Assembly: GCA_951213105.1 (NCBI GenBank)
Contig: OX578153.1
Location: 51,098,020 to 51,162,019 of the forward strand
Direction of reading: 5' to 3'
Source of the DNA: Amaurobius ferox
Lineage: Eukaryota; Arthropoda; Arachnida; Araneae; Amaurobiidae
DNA: 64,000 bases
The notes beneath the pieces are model-generated. The model did no database searches, was not told the DNA's origin, and worked only from the letters and a program-made list of their open reading frames with translations. The position numbers were made by a program, and so were the translations under genes. Shown here one piece after another: positions 47,290-59,754 of this stretch. Each line of letters starts with the position of its first letter. Positions within the stretch are counted from its first letter, which is position 1.

Positions 47290-47326
47290 AGTGATTGGAC
47301 AGATAACAAGTACATCCTGATTGGTT
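47290..47326 (+). promoter_or_regulatory. Two inverted CCAAT boxes upstream of the F-box gene
   Basis: gattgg occurs at 47292-47297 and again at 47319-47324, about 105-140 bp before the proposed start codon. Paired CCAAT boxes are typical of TATA-less promoters. No convincing TATA box is seen. Confidence 0.4.
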
Positions 47327-47429
47327 CTTGGTTTATTGTAGCTAACGAATTTTGGTTGCATACGTTGTTCGATTTATTTCTCTTGTATTCTCCAGTATCT
47401 TTACCGTGGCATTTATATCTAACAAGAAA

Positions 47430-47459
47430 ATGGCTGAATCTATGAAGAATATTCCTAAT
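47430..47459 (+). other. F-box gene exon 1 (coding part)
   Basis: ATG GCT GAA TCT ATG AAG AAT ATT CCT AAT followed directly by GTAAGTAA. It ends in phase 0, which matches exon 2 opening with GAT CCT GGG. Confidence 0.55.
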
Positions 47460-50400
47460 GTAAGTAATATTTCATTTTATTTTAAAATTTATCTGGTATG
47501 TCCAGCTTTTCCTATAGTTTAATAAATTTAGATTTTGAGTTAAAAAATAGTTTACCATAGAGTGTTTTTGTTAGTAGATCTTGCTAAAATGTATTACACT
47601 TATTCTTGTTAACACTTATTCTTGTAATATATGATGGTAATTTTGAATCCAATTTGCTTAATTATTTCTAAATATATCTCATTTTCTGTGAAAAATTAAA
47701 TTTCCCATTATATGTTGTGCGGTTCACGATAGCTACTAAACAATACTGTTCATTCATTTTATGTTACAAGTACATTTAAATCTTTCAGTAATTTGATAAT
47801 AGTGAAAGAATTTAGTTTTTTATGAACTACATTTTAGATTTTAAAATGTACAATATTTTAAAAACTGTAGAGGTTAATATTCTACATGTTATGTCAATCC
47901 TTTCTATTAAATAACTACACTTCAAAATGTCTGTTTTTTGCAATAGAATTTAGAGCTATTATATTTTCAAAATATTTGTTTATTTTCGAAAAAATATTCA
48001 ACAATTTAAAGGTGATCCCCTTGTTTGAGCTCAGGTGATATCAGTAGGCTTCTAACATTGATTAGAAAATTCGTACCTACATCCATTGCATTTCTTCAGA
48101 TATTGTACCAAATACGTAACAAAGCAATATTTCTAATTTCATAAGAGCAGCTTGCATAAGAGTAGTGATTCTTATATAAATATATATACTTATATATATA
48201 TATATATCTGCATATATATATGTGTATATGTATATATATATGTGTGCTTATATGTACACATATATATATATAAATATATATATATATGCATATATATATA
48301 TGTAATTTATCTTATATAGGACAGACCAGTAATCCTATTCATCTACATATGAATGCTCACAGAGATCACGTCAAAAATGTATCCTCAATAATAATTTTCT
48401 TCCTACTTCTAATAAAATTGAATATAAATACTTTGCTAAGCATAGTTTTGAAAATAGTATAACTATATTTATTTTGGATATAAAAACTAATACAGCTGAT
48501 AAAATGTTCGTTGAAAACTTCTACACTAAATAAAATTGTACACTTTTTCCATGTGGATAAAATCAATTATATCTCAATAGTAATATCGTAAAAAATAATC
48601 TTGTAGATAATAAATATTCCATCTTAATCATCTTTTTTTGAATCCTCATTTACATAATAGAAATTCGGCTAAACTCAAAAGATTTAAACGCGGTAAAGGA
48701 AATTCCCCTCATCATGACTTTAAAGCTGAGATTAAAAGTATGCATTAACATTTTAACAACTCACTTCAATGGAATTTTATAAAATCATGAGTATTTTCGG
48801 TTAAGAAAAAACAATTAAATACAGTTTATGCTATTTTATTAAAATTAAATCTAACTAATGAACATTTTAATCATATTTTCTATGATTTGCTCATTACTAG
48901 ATCAAAATATTTAAAAATCTAAATCATTTTCATAATAATAATTGTTCTAATTCTTATTGTGTAATATCACTTAAGCATCCCATTTATTATTCTATCCATT
49001 TTAGGAATTTATTAAATCGGTTTTATCATTTATTGCCTGTTAAAAGATTGAATGTTACTAAAACTTTTAAATACATCAAACCTATTGGTAGAACAATTTT
49101 TAATTACAACGAAATTTCCCAATCTCTATTTGCCGATAAAGATTCCTCAACAAATTTGGATGGTGACTGTATTTGTAGAGTTGATAATTATGCTAATTTT
49201 GTAAATCCACACTTGGAGCATATAGTTACTGTAGACTTAGTCATAGTTAAAGATAAAACTTTAAGAACCTTAATGCCATTTGGTACAAAATTCAGGTTAC
49301 CTTCTTGTAATAATTCTAATACAGTCTTAAAATCAACAAATCTTGACCTTGATAAATATATTTATGGCTTAGTTTCTGAATATGCTCTGACTTTAGAGGC
49401 ATTCAATATGTGGAAATTTACCATTTTAAAGTCTATTAAAAATGCCATTTAGAGTATCAATTTATCTGGATCTATATATAAAATGGATAAAATAAAACAG
49501 TCTTTAAATGATTTAGAAAAATCTTTTGTTATTACTTATGTTGATAAAGCATCTAATAATTATTCAATTATCTGTAAAAAAATTTATTTACAATATCTGT
49601 TAGATTATTTAAAAAATAATAGGCTATTTAAAATTGATCCACACTCTGTTAATAGTATAAAATTGAAAATTATCAATATGTATAATGATTTAGATATTAA
49701 TAATATTTTTTTAAATTTCCATATATTGTGCTTATTCCTAAATTTCATAAAAATCCTATTAAATTTAAAATTGTAACTTGTGGTCATAATTTATACTCTA
49801 CTACTGCTAGTAAATTATTACTAAATTATTTAAATGCACGAAATAATAATTTACGTGATTCTAGTGATAACGACATTATTCTAAATAATAAAGAATTAAA
49901 AAATAAATTAACATCACAACGTAAAATAATAGGATTTCAAACCTTTGATTTTAAAGATCTATTTAATAATATTAGGATCACTAATCTTTATGATGTCATA
50001 TTAGCTTAATCATTCTCACCTACCTAAATTTGCCAATTTTCCTAAACTTCTTTCTTTTGTTCTTTTCTATAATTATATTTTTCAAGGTAATAAATTATAT
50101 TTACCAGTCTCAAGTGTGTTCCACAAGGTGGCTGTAGTAGCAGTATGTTCGCTAATTTATACCAATATCATTATGAAAAATTCTTTATTTCTGCAGATTA
50201 TAACATTTATAGATATGTAGATGATCTAATTTGTTTAGTATTTACTGATAATTATGTCATAGATATAGATTCCTATCCGGAAAATTTGGAATTAATACCT
50301 AATAAAACTACTATTAGTAAAAATATTAATTATTTGAATTTAAATCTAATTATAGAACCTACTAATGGGATAGTTACTAATTTATATAATATTTTTTTTT

Positions 50401-50483
50401 AAATTCAATATTAATAAAATATTACCTTTTAATTCCTGCAACTCGATGCAATTGTTTAGAAATGTTATACCTAATCAACTCTT

Positions 50484-50533
<50 letters not shown>

Positions 50534-50669
50534 ATATTTATTTATATACAGCAAATACAATATAAAAGGCGGAAAACATTACAAAATCTGATCTTAAAAA
50601 ATTTTTAAGATAGTGTATTATGAGTTACTTCATCCATTCTACCATTGGACCATCGGATTTACTGTTTTA

Positions 50670-50719
<50 letters not shown>

Positions 50720-50726
50720 TATATAA

Positions 50727-50772
<46 letters not shown>

Positions 50773-50780
50773 TATATAAG

Positions 50781-50827
<47 letters not shown>

Positions 50828-50927
50828 AAGTTCAAAACTCCATTGAAAGAATAGAGAGAATTTTCAACTCAAAAAACCCATTACAAAATGCCTTGCAAAT
50901 AATTATTATATAATATTTGTTATATAA

Positions 50928-50974
<47 letters not shown>

Positions 50975-53820
50975 TTTATTTATTTATATACAGCAAATAC
51001 AATATAAAAGGCGGAAAACATTACAATATCTGGCAAAGCACCTAACTTAATTATAATCGAAATTGGAATACTATTTGTTAGCTCACTCAATATTGCCTGA
51101 ATAAAACTAAAATTTTGTATAACCAGGATTCAGACACTACTAAATCGAATGGTGTGAAAATTAACAGCTATTTATATTCAATATTTTAATGAATATTAAT
51201 TTAATATTTAATAATAAATATTTCAAATATGTTTGAATAATAAAATTTAAATGAATTTGTTTGAGTTCTGTAGAAGAACTATATGCAGAAATTTTTTCCT
51301 TTTAAAATTGATTTATCGCGACAATACAATCCATGAAACTGGAACACTCATTTGACGCGAGGATCTTAAAATTTCAAACCCCTGCAAGTAGATAAAAACA
51401 TTTAAAAATGGTATAATATTTTTTTCGACTTGCAATTTTCAAAAGAATATAAATAGGCAATGATCAATGAAGTTGGTCCTTGAAGATTTTGGAATTAGTA
51501 TCAAAATAACTATAAATACGATCCCTTAAGCAAATTTTAAACACTGATATTTATAGAAGACATTAATCCCTATCGAATGATATTTTCCGTTTAGCTCTCC
51601 AATCACAATTGTGCAATTGAGGTCAAGTGATTTTTATCTTTTAATTTTTACATTTTTGTATTACTGTATAACGAGCTCTTTTTAACATTTCTCTTCAGCT
51701 TATGAGTTATTCTGCTTTTTAAGCAATTCTGATGTGTGAATATTCCTTTAACTCAGACATATATATTTTAGGATCCTGGGGAACTGTCACCGTGGGAAAG
51801 TTTGCCATATCTCACGCTCCTAAAAATATATCTTAATCTAGATAAATATGACCAGTGTTCAATGGCTATGGCATGCAGGAACTGGGCGTTACCTTTTAAC
51901 AGTCCTCATCTATGGAGAAGGGTCAGTTTTCCACTGTTACGGACTGCCTTACCTTACAATATGAAGAATTTATTCAAAGAAGACGATTTGATAGATAAAT
52001 TTGGACATCTGGTAAAACATCTGGCAATCAACGGTATTGGATTAACTTTACGTAAAGGTAAGATAATTTTTAATTTAATGTTAACTTTGTATTGGGAAAA
52101 ACACAGCTGACTCACACAGAATTTCACATATATATACTTTTGGCAAATAATCCAAACACCCCATACAGATGTAATTGTGCATAAAATCTCATGCGATCAA
52201 CATGTAGCCCATCAGTAGTGCAGACCGCTGTAGATCATTACATAAAACCAATTTCTAATATATAAGCATAAATTATAGACTACTCATTATATACATCTTG
52301 GATTTTCCTTACATAAAATTAATTTCAAATGCACTCACAATGATTCAAATTCGCATAATTATTTAATTCACAATGCAAAAACAAAACGCACTTTAGTGTC
52401 CCAAAACTAATTAATGATCATATAATATTACTATCAGTATGCCCGTTATTCGTACGGAAAATATAATATAAAAAAACATAACTTTGACGATTATGTGTAA
52501 ATTCCTATGGTAATCTATTTGACTTTGTTATTTAAAATATTCTTATAAAATATTTAATTTAATTCTTCTGAACAATGTATAAGAATATCTGGGTTCGATA
52601 TCCAAATTATCTCCACAGGCAGATTTCATGAATGAAACATCTTGGTCCAGTTTGTAAACATATTTATAAAACATAATTTTAATTCTCACAAAACGAAAGA
52701 GATTATATGGAAAATCGTACTTAACCATGCAAAATATTGAGTTTTCATCGATTCGATGTTTTTTATGCATTAAGAGTCATTTTATCAATTTGGAAATATT
52801 TTCGTCAATTTAGCGACATTTTAAAAAAATTGCCAAATATATAGTCAAGTGGGACTGCAGAAATGGCAGTCCCATTTGGCGACAAACTGACGAAATATTA
52901 TCATAATACTTTCATCCAACAAAACACAATTAATTTCATTTATTTAGCGCAATTGTATGTATTTCAAAAAGTTTTTATGGATTTACAAATATTTTAATCA
53001 ATTTGGCGACATTTTAGAAAATCACAAATATATTACTCAATAGGACGGTTGAGCTGACAGAAATATGCTACAGAAATATCATTTCAGTACTCTCTTCTAA
53101 CGAAGCAAAATTAATGTCATTGATTTAGCATCGTTTTTATCAATTTAGCGACATTTCCGTTAATTTGGCAACTTTCAGGAAAAATTGAAGTTAGCTATAT
53201 CTCACCAAATTGGTAGATCTGAAGAATAAAAGATCCTTATCCCGTTCGAATATACTAACTAAATGGAAACACTAATATTGTATAGAAGATAATTTTATTA
53301 GAAGATACTTCTACTCTTATTCTGTTTCAATATTCGGATAAATGAGTGTATTGGCAAAACACAATGTATAAGTTTGAAATATTTTTACCAAAATAAATGA
53401 AAGTGATGTGCGCAGTCCGTAAATATTACAATAAAAAAAATTAAACCCTTTTTTTTGTAAGTTATATTTTTAGATTCATTTACTTATTAAGTCGCAAAAA
53501 AAATAAAATTAACAATGGCATTAGATTTAAGTGCATTGCTGAGCACTATGACATAAGAAAATATCTTCCTCATAAAATGCTGATAATTAAATAACCTTTT
53601 TGATTTCTTAATAGTTTTCATTGTTGAGTAAGGGCCTGTGAAATATATACCATGGTGATTGAGTTTCCATTTAAATTCATGTTTCAAACCTGCGATTTTC
53701 AAAAGTGACTAATGGGAAACATGGGCTAAAGTTTAAGTTGGAGTGTTATAAATCTACTAAAAATTTGATCAAATTCAATACAGTCTCTCGTCCTTGATGA
53801 TGCGACAGAAATATTTTCAA

Positions 53821-53851
<31 letters not shown>

Positions 53852-55835
53852 CATATCTTGCTTTTTTATCTATTAACTTATCTTTTTATAATAGATTTCA
53901 GTGCACATTTCAATACTAATTTTATTATTTTAGGTCTTAAAAATCGAAAGAAATCTATGAAAAATCTTTTCTCAAAATGTCATCTTACATCTCTTAAATT
54001 TGAACAGTTTAAGGGAGAGATGCATACCATACTTGAAACACCATTATTTGAACAACAAAATGATCTTCTGATTGCTGAAATCAAAGACTGTTATCTCAGC
54101 GATGTTCATTTCCTTTGTGAGAACATATTAGAGGACAAAAAGTTGAAAAAATTTGGACTTATTAATATAAAATGGGATGAAGACGATATTGTATCAAGTG
54201 AAATGAAATTTATGGTAAGTAAAATATCTCCATATTCCTGTTACCATAACCATACAATATCTATCAATATAATCAAGAAACATACTTTCGAATGTGAGTA
54301 ATTTACGCACGTTTTTATCTTTTGGAACATTTAAACAAAGGTATGCATATCGACTACGGTTTGAGTTTATTTACGTTATTCCAATTAATTCCAATTAATA
54401 AAATAAGAAATTACGTTACTTTGAAATACCTTTTTTGCAACAATAGCATTTTATCCACAATATTTTCGTATTTGTTGCTATATTGTAAAGATTTTGAACT
54501 TGCAATGCTGAAGATTTGTCATTTTCAGCCATTTCATCAAATTTATTTTCTCAGGTGATATTGGTTGAATTATTTTTCTTTAACATGTAGCTTACCAACG
54601 ACATATCACACATGCCATAAATTTTGCGAATTGTAGTTACGTCAATTTTAAAGATATTGTATATGAAGGCCGATTATAACTTATTACATAATAAGATGTT
54701 CTGTGGAAGATCAACTAACGTTTCAACGCAATGTGTGTCGAATTGCAGCTCGCTTATATAGTGCATATCAAAGAATCTCATTTTTTGTGTATTACGCCCG
54801 CGTTGTTCAAGTGTAGTGGTTTTCCAATGGAAACACGGAGGCACTTGAAAGATTTTAGTTCGAAATAAGAGATGTACAAATTGAGATGTGTTATCTGTAT
54901 TATTTAGGTATCCGGCAGTTATTTAGGACTTCGACAACGACTGATATATACTTGCAGTGTTTGAAAAAATTGCCTAATCACATCATTTGGTATAAATCAT
55001 AACATGAGATTGTCGAGACAAAATGGCATGTACCTTTTCTTTTTTTAGAACTTCCTTCCATGCTGTAATTGTTTACCATGAGCATCGACACAATAACCAA
55101 AGAACAATCCTCTGTATTTCCGTAATAACTTTTTAACGTCCCACTTCATTACAGAATATATCTTGCGTAGGAAAATGCACAATGTCTGACAAATATTTTC
55201 ACAAGCTATCGCACAGTATGAAAAATAGCTTTGGACTTCGGCCAAAATTGAGCCCAAAACAATATAATCTGAGAACAATGTGTCGTCAGATTCTGCCCCT
55301 GACTTGAGCAGGCTGATTGCCTGTGTTATTTAGTACCACTAATTGAAATATATAGTATTCGATTCATTTATTTTTACAGCAGCCTCTAAGAATAAAAATT
55401 ATGAATTTCTAATGAAAGTTCATTTTCAGGTTTTTTCTATGCTATGGAATTTTATTGTACGTGTAGAAGAAGTCGAAATTTTTGATTGTGCAACAAAGTG
55501 TGAGTTACTGATTGACGGTTTTCAGACCTTTGTAAAGTTGTGCAACGTACATGAAGACTTGAAACCACAGGAAGTAAAACTAAAATTTTTGAAAATTAGA
55601 TGCCATGCAGATAAAGAATTCAAAACAAGGAATGCATCTTTCAAACCTTGGGAACAAATAGTCTTACTTTGCCCTGAATTAAAAGTCACCTTTGATATAA
55701 CAGCAGAGTGTAAGGTGAGCCTAATTGTATTATTTTTACATCAATTTTTATTTACATATATGTGTCTTACCACTTTTATTATTTATTTTGTCACGCCTAT
55801 AATTTTTAATTTATCTTCTATATGTCCTCATGCCT

Positions 55836-55920
<85 letters not shown>

Positions 55921-57227
55921 TTATTGATTTATACTACTGTTACTCTTTATATTATCTCCGATTTCTGATATTTTTCCGTTCTACTGTTTTCTAATACATT
56001 CCTATTAATTTGCAGTTTTTGCATGTGTATATTATTTTTCAATTTAAAATGAATTGCTTCTATTAATTTTTAAAATTAAAAATTTATTACAATAACTTTA
56101 ATGACATATAATTTTTCTGTCACATTGCATCGTTACAAGAAAAATATGATTTCGCTTTCGCTCATTACCTTCTCTTGTGTGCTAACCAAAGTTTATTTTT
56201 TATTTCTATTTTTTCATATGACTTTTCATTATAAAAGGTAAAATTTAAAATATTATTGGAGATCCATATATTATAGTTACACAAAAAAAAATATATTTCA
56301 ATTTTATAAATAGCAAATAAAGAACGCCTTCCTAAATGCTGATCAAATAGTTCAGATGCTGACAAGTGATGTGTGGTCACGACTTAGGGTAGTAATTCTG
56401 CTATTTGATTGAAGTGTATTGATATGCTACAGGAGCTAGGGTTTCGTACATCCCTAGTATGTGAATATAAATATTGCCCAGTCTTCTAAAGTTCTAGTGT
56501 TATCACACCTCCCACTTGACAGTAAGATCTTTGAGGTTTAACGAAGGAATGTTCATTCAAATTTCTTGTTCTTCATATTCCTTGAAATTTCGCCCAAATA
56601 TTCTATATAACAAAATAAAATTGATTGCAATTATTCATTCTCATGCCTAATTTATTAATAAATATAAAGTGGAAAATTTAATGATACGCCATACAACAGG
56701 TCAAATCAAAATGTATTTTCACTTCTATTTTGTCATAACACTCAGAATATAGTAACTGACTATATCGAAATTTAAAATTTTTATATTATAACATTTTTGC
56801 ACCATCAAAGATAAATAGATAAATATTTTTCTGTTCTACTTGTGTAAATTTGAAAGCTGATAATATGCTTTACATATTTTGATGTATATCCTGAAATTTG
56901 TGATGTAATACCATCAAGTCAATATAACATATCACATGAATATATATAAAATTAATTTCAACTCCAACTTAATTTCAGAATATTGAGGATATTGCAACGA
57001 TCCTACCTCCCCCCAATTTCCTTTGGAGTCTCTCTATTGAAAATAAAGAGAAGAACGGGGAATCATTGAAATGTTTTCTTAGTCATCTTTTGATTGAAGG
57101 CTACAACGAAACATTGGAAGGACTTAGAATAAAGTGGAAACTAGAAGAGAATGATTCTAGTTTGTTCAATGATTTTATCCTCAAGTGCTCAAATCTGAAG
57201 TCAGCTGAGATTGTAAATTGTTGTTAA
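47430..57227 (+). CDS. F-box/LRR-like protein gene, five exons (FBXO33/FBXO39-like)
   Basis: Proposed coding exons are 47430-47459, 51772-52057, 53934-54214, 55430-55714 and 56979-57227, giving about 376 residues. All junctions keep the frame: 0, phase 1 after exon 2, 0, 0. Donors are GTAAGT, GTAAGA, GTAAGT and GTGAGC, and the acceptors are pyrimidine-rich AGs. Exon 2 encodes the F-box: [20 protein letters not shown], then [11 protein letters not shown] and [10 protein letters not shown]. This domain binds Skp1 and recruits an SCF ubiquitin ligase to a substrate. The remainder ([61 protein letters not shown]) looks like degenerate leucine-rich repeats, the likely substrate-binding part. The start ATGGCT has a good context (aagaaaATGG). 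Exon 1 is the least certain part because it encodes only ten residues. The polyadenylation signal is at 57264. FBXO33 or FBXO39 are the closest families I can suggest, and orthology is not shown. Confidence 0.75.
47460..48324 (+). other. Intron 1 of the F-box gene, proximal part
   Basis: AT-rich intronic DNA. A compound TA/TATG microsatellite at about 48175-48302 directly abuts the Penelope-like fragment and may have replaced its 5' end. Confidence 0.5.
48325..50484 (+). pseudogene. Penelope-like element, copy 2: GIY-YIG segment then RT, in F-box intron 1
   Basis: Read on the plus strand in several frames. At 48319-48390, [20 protein letters not shown] resembles the YIG half of a GIY-YIG endonuclease. 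Then come [18 protein letters not shown] and an ENFYT...FPCG segment (to about 48560), as in GIY-YIG domains of this group. A basic segment [19 protein letters not shown] (about 48685-48740) follows. The RT part then matches copy 1: [14 protein letters not shown] (about 49072), [23 protein letters not shown] (about 49525), [11 protein letters not shown] (about 49732), motif [12 protein letters not shown] (about 49942), motif [21 protein letters not shown] (about 50113-50170) and motif C YRYVDDLI (about 50211). Frameshifts and stops break it repeatedly. It ends in an (AC)/(TA) tract. GIY-YIG placed N-terminal to the RT suggests the Naiad/Chlamys type rather than canonical Penelope. Confidence 0.65.
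50485..51020. repeat. TA/CA microsatellite cluster with duplicated flank
   Basis: Long (TA)n tracts at about 50503-50552, 50676-50715, 50730-50765, 50790-50822 and 50940-50967. A flank including ttatatacagcaaatacaat and ataaaaggcggaaaacatta occurs at about 50542-50590 and again at about 50985-51030, a direct duplication about 440 bp apart. Confidence 0.85.
51030..51771 (+). other. Intron 1 of the F-box gene, distal part
   Basis: AT-rich intron sequence. Nothing recognised apart from the acceptor at its end. Confidence 0.5.
51772..52057 (+). other. F-box gene exon 2 (F-box domain)
   Basis: Preceded by tatatattttag and followed by gtaagataat. It encodes DPGELSPWE and the F-box. It ends one base into a Gly codon completed by exon 3. 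Confidence 0.8.
52058..52769 (+). other. Intron 2, proximal part
   Basis: The word tatgcccgttattcgtacgg (about 52438) resembles the inverted family B 3' end, which suggests that the family B fragment described next begins here. Confidence 0.45.
52435..53330 (-). mobile_element. Family B fragment, inverted, in F-box intron 2
   Basis: Reverse-complement matches to the internal part of family B: the palindrome (agtcaagtgggactgcag ... cagtcccatttggcgac, about 52850-52882), cattgatttagcatcg and atttagcgacatttccgtta (about 53120-53165), and ggacggttgagctgacagaa (about 53044). The loop of the palindrome differs from the copies at 21.6 and 24.1 kb. Confidence 0.65.
53331..53933 (+). other. Intron 2, distal part
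   Basis: AT-rich, with a (TA)n tract at about 53826-53852. Nothing else seen. Confidence 0.5.
53934..54214 (+). other. F-box gene exon 3
   Basis: Preceded by ttttattattttag and followed by gtaagtaaa. 93 full codons, starting [20 protein letters not shown] and ending SSEMKFM. Confidence 0.8.
54215..55429 (+). other. Intron 3
   Basis: No repeat family recognised. The short frames on either strand (54322-54558, 55045-55278) lack motifs. Confidence 0.5.
55430..55714 (+). other. F-box gene exon 4
   Basis: The acceptor cattttcag at 55421-55429 preserves frame. The upstream alternative AG at about 55379 would open a frame that stops quickly. The exon encodes VFSMLWNF to TAECK and is followed by gtgagcc. 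The (TA)n tract downstream lies in intron 4. Confidence 0.75.
55715..56978 (+). other. Intron 4
   Basis: Contains an 80-bp (TA)n tract (about 55838-55914). The rest is AT-rich with no recognised element. Confidence 0.5.
56979..57227 (+). other. F-box gene exon 5 and stop
   Basis: The acceptor is aacttaatttcag. 82 codons from [16 protein letters not shown] to EIVNCC, with TAA at 57225-57227. Confidence 0.8.
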
Positions 57228-57263
57228 TTATTTTGTATACATGACTAAATTCCGGTGATTGTA

Positions 57264-57269
57264 AATAAA
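57264..57269 (+). terminator. Polyadenylation signal AATAAA
   Basis: A canonical hexamer 37 bp after the F-box gene stop codon. A short 3' UTR ending before the family A copy at 57352 is consistent with it. Confidence 0.65.
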
Positions 57270-57351
57270 ACTGTTTTTATCAGATAAATATTGTGATTGT
57301 CGTAGAATGTGCATTTTGTATACAAAGCATCCTAGAATTTGAAACTTTTTT

Positions 57352-58259
57352 ACTTTCCTTATATACATAAAGTATAAGGAAAGTATTGTGACGGGGTCGA
57401 AAATTCGAAATCGAGTTTTCGACGGGAGAGCACGTTTCAAGCATCCCTGATCACGAATCAAACATTTTTGAAGTGATGTCTGTGTGTGTGTGTGTGTGAA
57501 AGTATGTGTGTGTCAGTGAGTCTGTGGAGACGATAACTGACGAACAAATGGACCGATTCGAATCAAATTTGGTACAAAAATCACAATCCGTAAACGCTGG
57601 ATGCCTATTGTTTTTGTACGCAATCGAATGTTCAGAACCCCCCTAAATTTTCGAATGAAATTTTGAAAAAATCGTTAAAAAATCAAAACCACTAATAAAG
57701 TTACGCAAATAGACATTTCTTATGTAATTTTTTATTAGAAAACGATTTTAGAACGCTAACATGAACCGTTCCCGAGATATTGTACATTTTTCAAAAAAAT
57801 TATCAAAAAGTCATACAAAATAAAAAAAAAATATTTCCTATTGAGAAACATGTTCACTTTTTATATGTAATACCATGCGATAAATTGAGTGACATCATTC
57901 TCGTGGATCTAGCTCGTTCCATTCATGAAAAAAGATACTTTGAATAATACTTTTGTATTTGAACGCCAATAGTCATTTATCTGCTGTAAGAATAAACTTA
58001 TTTCTTAGTGCATAACGCTTGGCGAGATTTTGGCGACGAATTTGGCGGAGTGTCGCCAACTTGGCGACTTTTTTGAAATGTTGCCAAATGGATAAATATG
58101 ACGCTAAATCAATGAAAATGACGACTAATTGTCGAAAATTCAATATCTTGGAAAGAATATTAGTATCTACTATAAGAAAAACCTATTTTTTTACTGTAAA
58201 AGTATAAAATTCATTACATTATATAAGGAAAGTCATGTGTTGCCCACATCAGATTTTTT
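57352..58259 (+). mobile_element. Family A repeat, copy 5
   Basis: Forward copy with all parts, starting 83 bp after the F-box polyadenylation signal. A short internal deletion removes gacataaat-type sequence near 57745 and one 20-bp array unit near 58088. Confidence 0.8.
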
Positions 58260-58689
58260 ATGTTCATAATGTGAGTACAGAATGAATACGAAAAAAACAA
58301 AACCGTTTGCTCATATCAGAAACTTGGGTCTTTTTTAAACTACATTTCACTTGGCATTTTTCAAACTTTCTTCAATTTTTGAATGTTTCAATTTTTTCGA
58401 ATTTTCTAATGCTTTACAGGCGAACTTTATTAACTCAAGGAAAGACTCCTTTATTAACTCATGACAAGACGTTCATAGAAAATTCCAGATTTATGTATTA
58501 CACCTACACAATTTATTACCGATTTTTCCTGTCCTATTTCATCCCGTACACGACATTTTAATTTAAAAGTAGCATTCCGTCCGTTATCTAAACCACACCT
58601 GTTCTTTCAACATTCAACCCAACTGAGGGTGGGTGAGCAAATTTCTCCTTATGAAATGCGGTGCCCCAGAGTTGTAATCAGATTTGCCC
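58260..58689. other. No gene seen
   Basis: AT-rich spacer. The 84-codon frame at 58307-58561 has no recognisable motif. Confidence 0.45.
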
Positions 58690-59640
58690 CAGAGAAGTAT
58701 CAATTTTGCGACATTTAAAAAATTCGTCAAGTTCGCGACAACCCGCCACATCTTTCGTCAAGTATTACAAATAAGCGGACGTAGAAAAATGTTACCCTTT
58801 TAGCCGATTTTCATATTCTATCCAGGATATTGAATTTTCACAAATTAATTGTTTTTTTCTTTGATTTATCGTCATTTTTTCAACTTGGCAACATTTAAAA
58901 CACATTGTCAAGTTTTCAATATTACGCCAAATTCATCGCCAAAATTTTGCGAAGCATTATGAATAGAGAAATAGATTATTCTTATGGTAGATAAATGACA
59001 ACTGGCGTTCAAATAAAAAACTATTCCCCAATAATCTTTTCTCGTGAATGGAATGAGCTAGGTCCACAAGAATGATATTAACATATTTATCGCACATGTT
59101 ACACATGAAAAGTGAACATACTTCATACTAGTTAAATATTTTATAATTTTATGTGATTTTTTGATAAATTTATGTGAAAATGTCCGATACCTCAAGAACG
59201 GTTTTCGTTAGCGTTCTTAAGTTTGTGTCGCTTGTTTATTAATGAAAATGTACATAAGAAACAGTCATTTACATAACTTTATTGAAGGTGAATTTTTGAT
59301 GATATGTTCAAAAATGCATCTCAAATAGTTTTCAAAATATCTAAAATAGTACAGCTCAAATAGTGTTTAATAGTGCCTATATTCAAAAATGCATCTCAAA
59401 TTTGTAAGTGTTCTGTACATTTGATTGCTTTTATAAACAATAAGATTTTAGTATTCACAGAATGTAATTATATTCCAAATTTTATTCGAATTCTATTCGT
59501 TCTTGCGATATCGCCTCCACAGTCTCAGTGACACATACACGCACACACGTCACCTCAAAATCGTTCGATTCGTATTCAGAGATGCTTGAAACGTGCCGTC
59601 ACGTTGAAAACTCGAATTCGAATTCTCGGTTCAGTCACAA
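58690..59640 (-). mobile_element. Family A repeat, copy 6, old and rearranged
   Basis: Inverted and strongly diverged. A fragment of the cgccaa region (58697-58770) abuts a longer copy (58795-59640) that has the array region, the ctcaagaacggttttcgtta block (about 59190), the short (AC) tract (about 59532) and the gaaaactcgaattcgaattctc end. It is clearly older than the other copies. Confidence 0.65.
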
Positions 59641-59754
59641 TACTTGCAAAATTCTTTTCCCATCATATGAAGGGCATACCTTTCAGTATGTAAGAAAAGC
59701 TCTTCCCTTCGTTTGTTTGTTAACACATGATGAAAACATTTTCAAATTTTGCGA

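Noticed and set aside
54322..54558. Extra exon of the F-box gene in intron 3
   Set aside because: The frame has no good acceptor/donor pair in the right phase. Exons 3 and 4 already join in frame.
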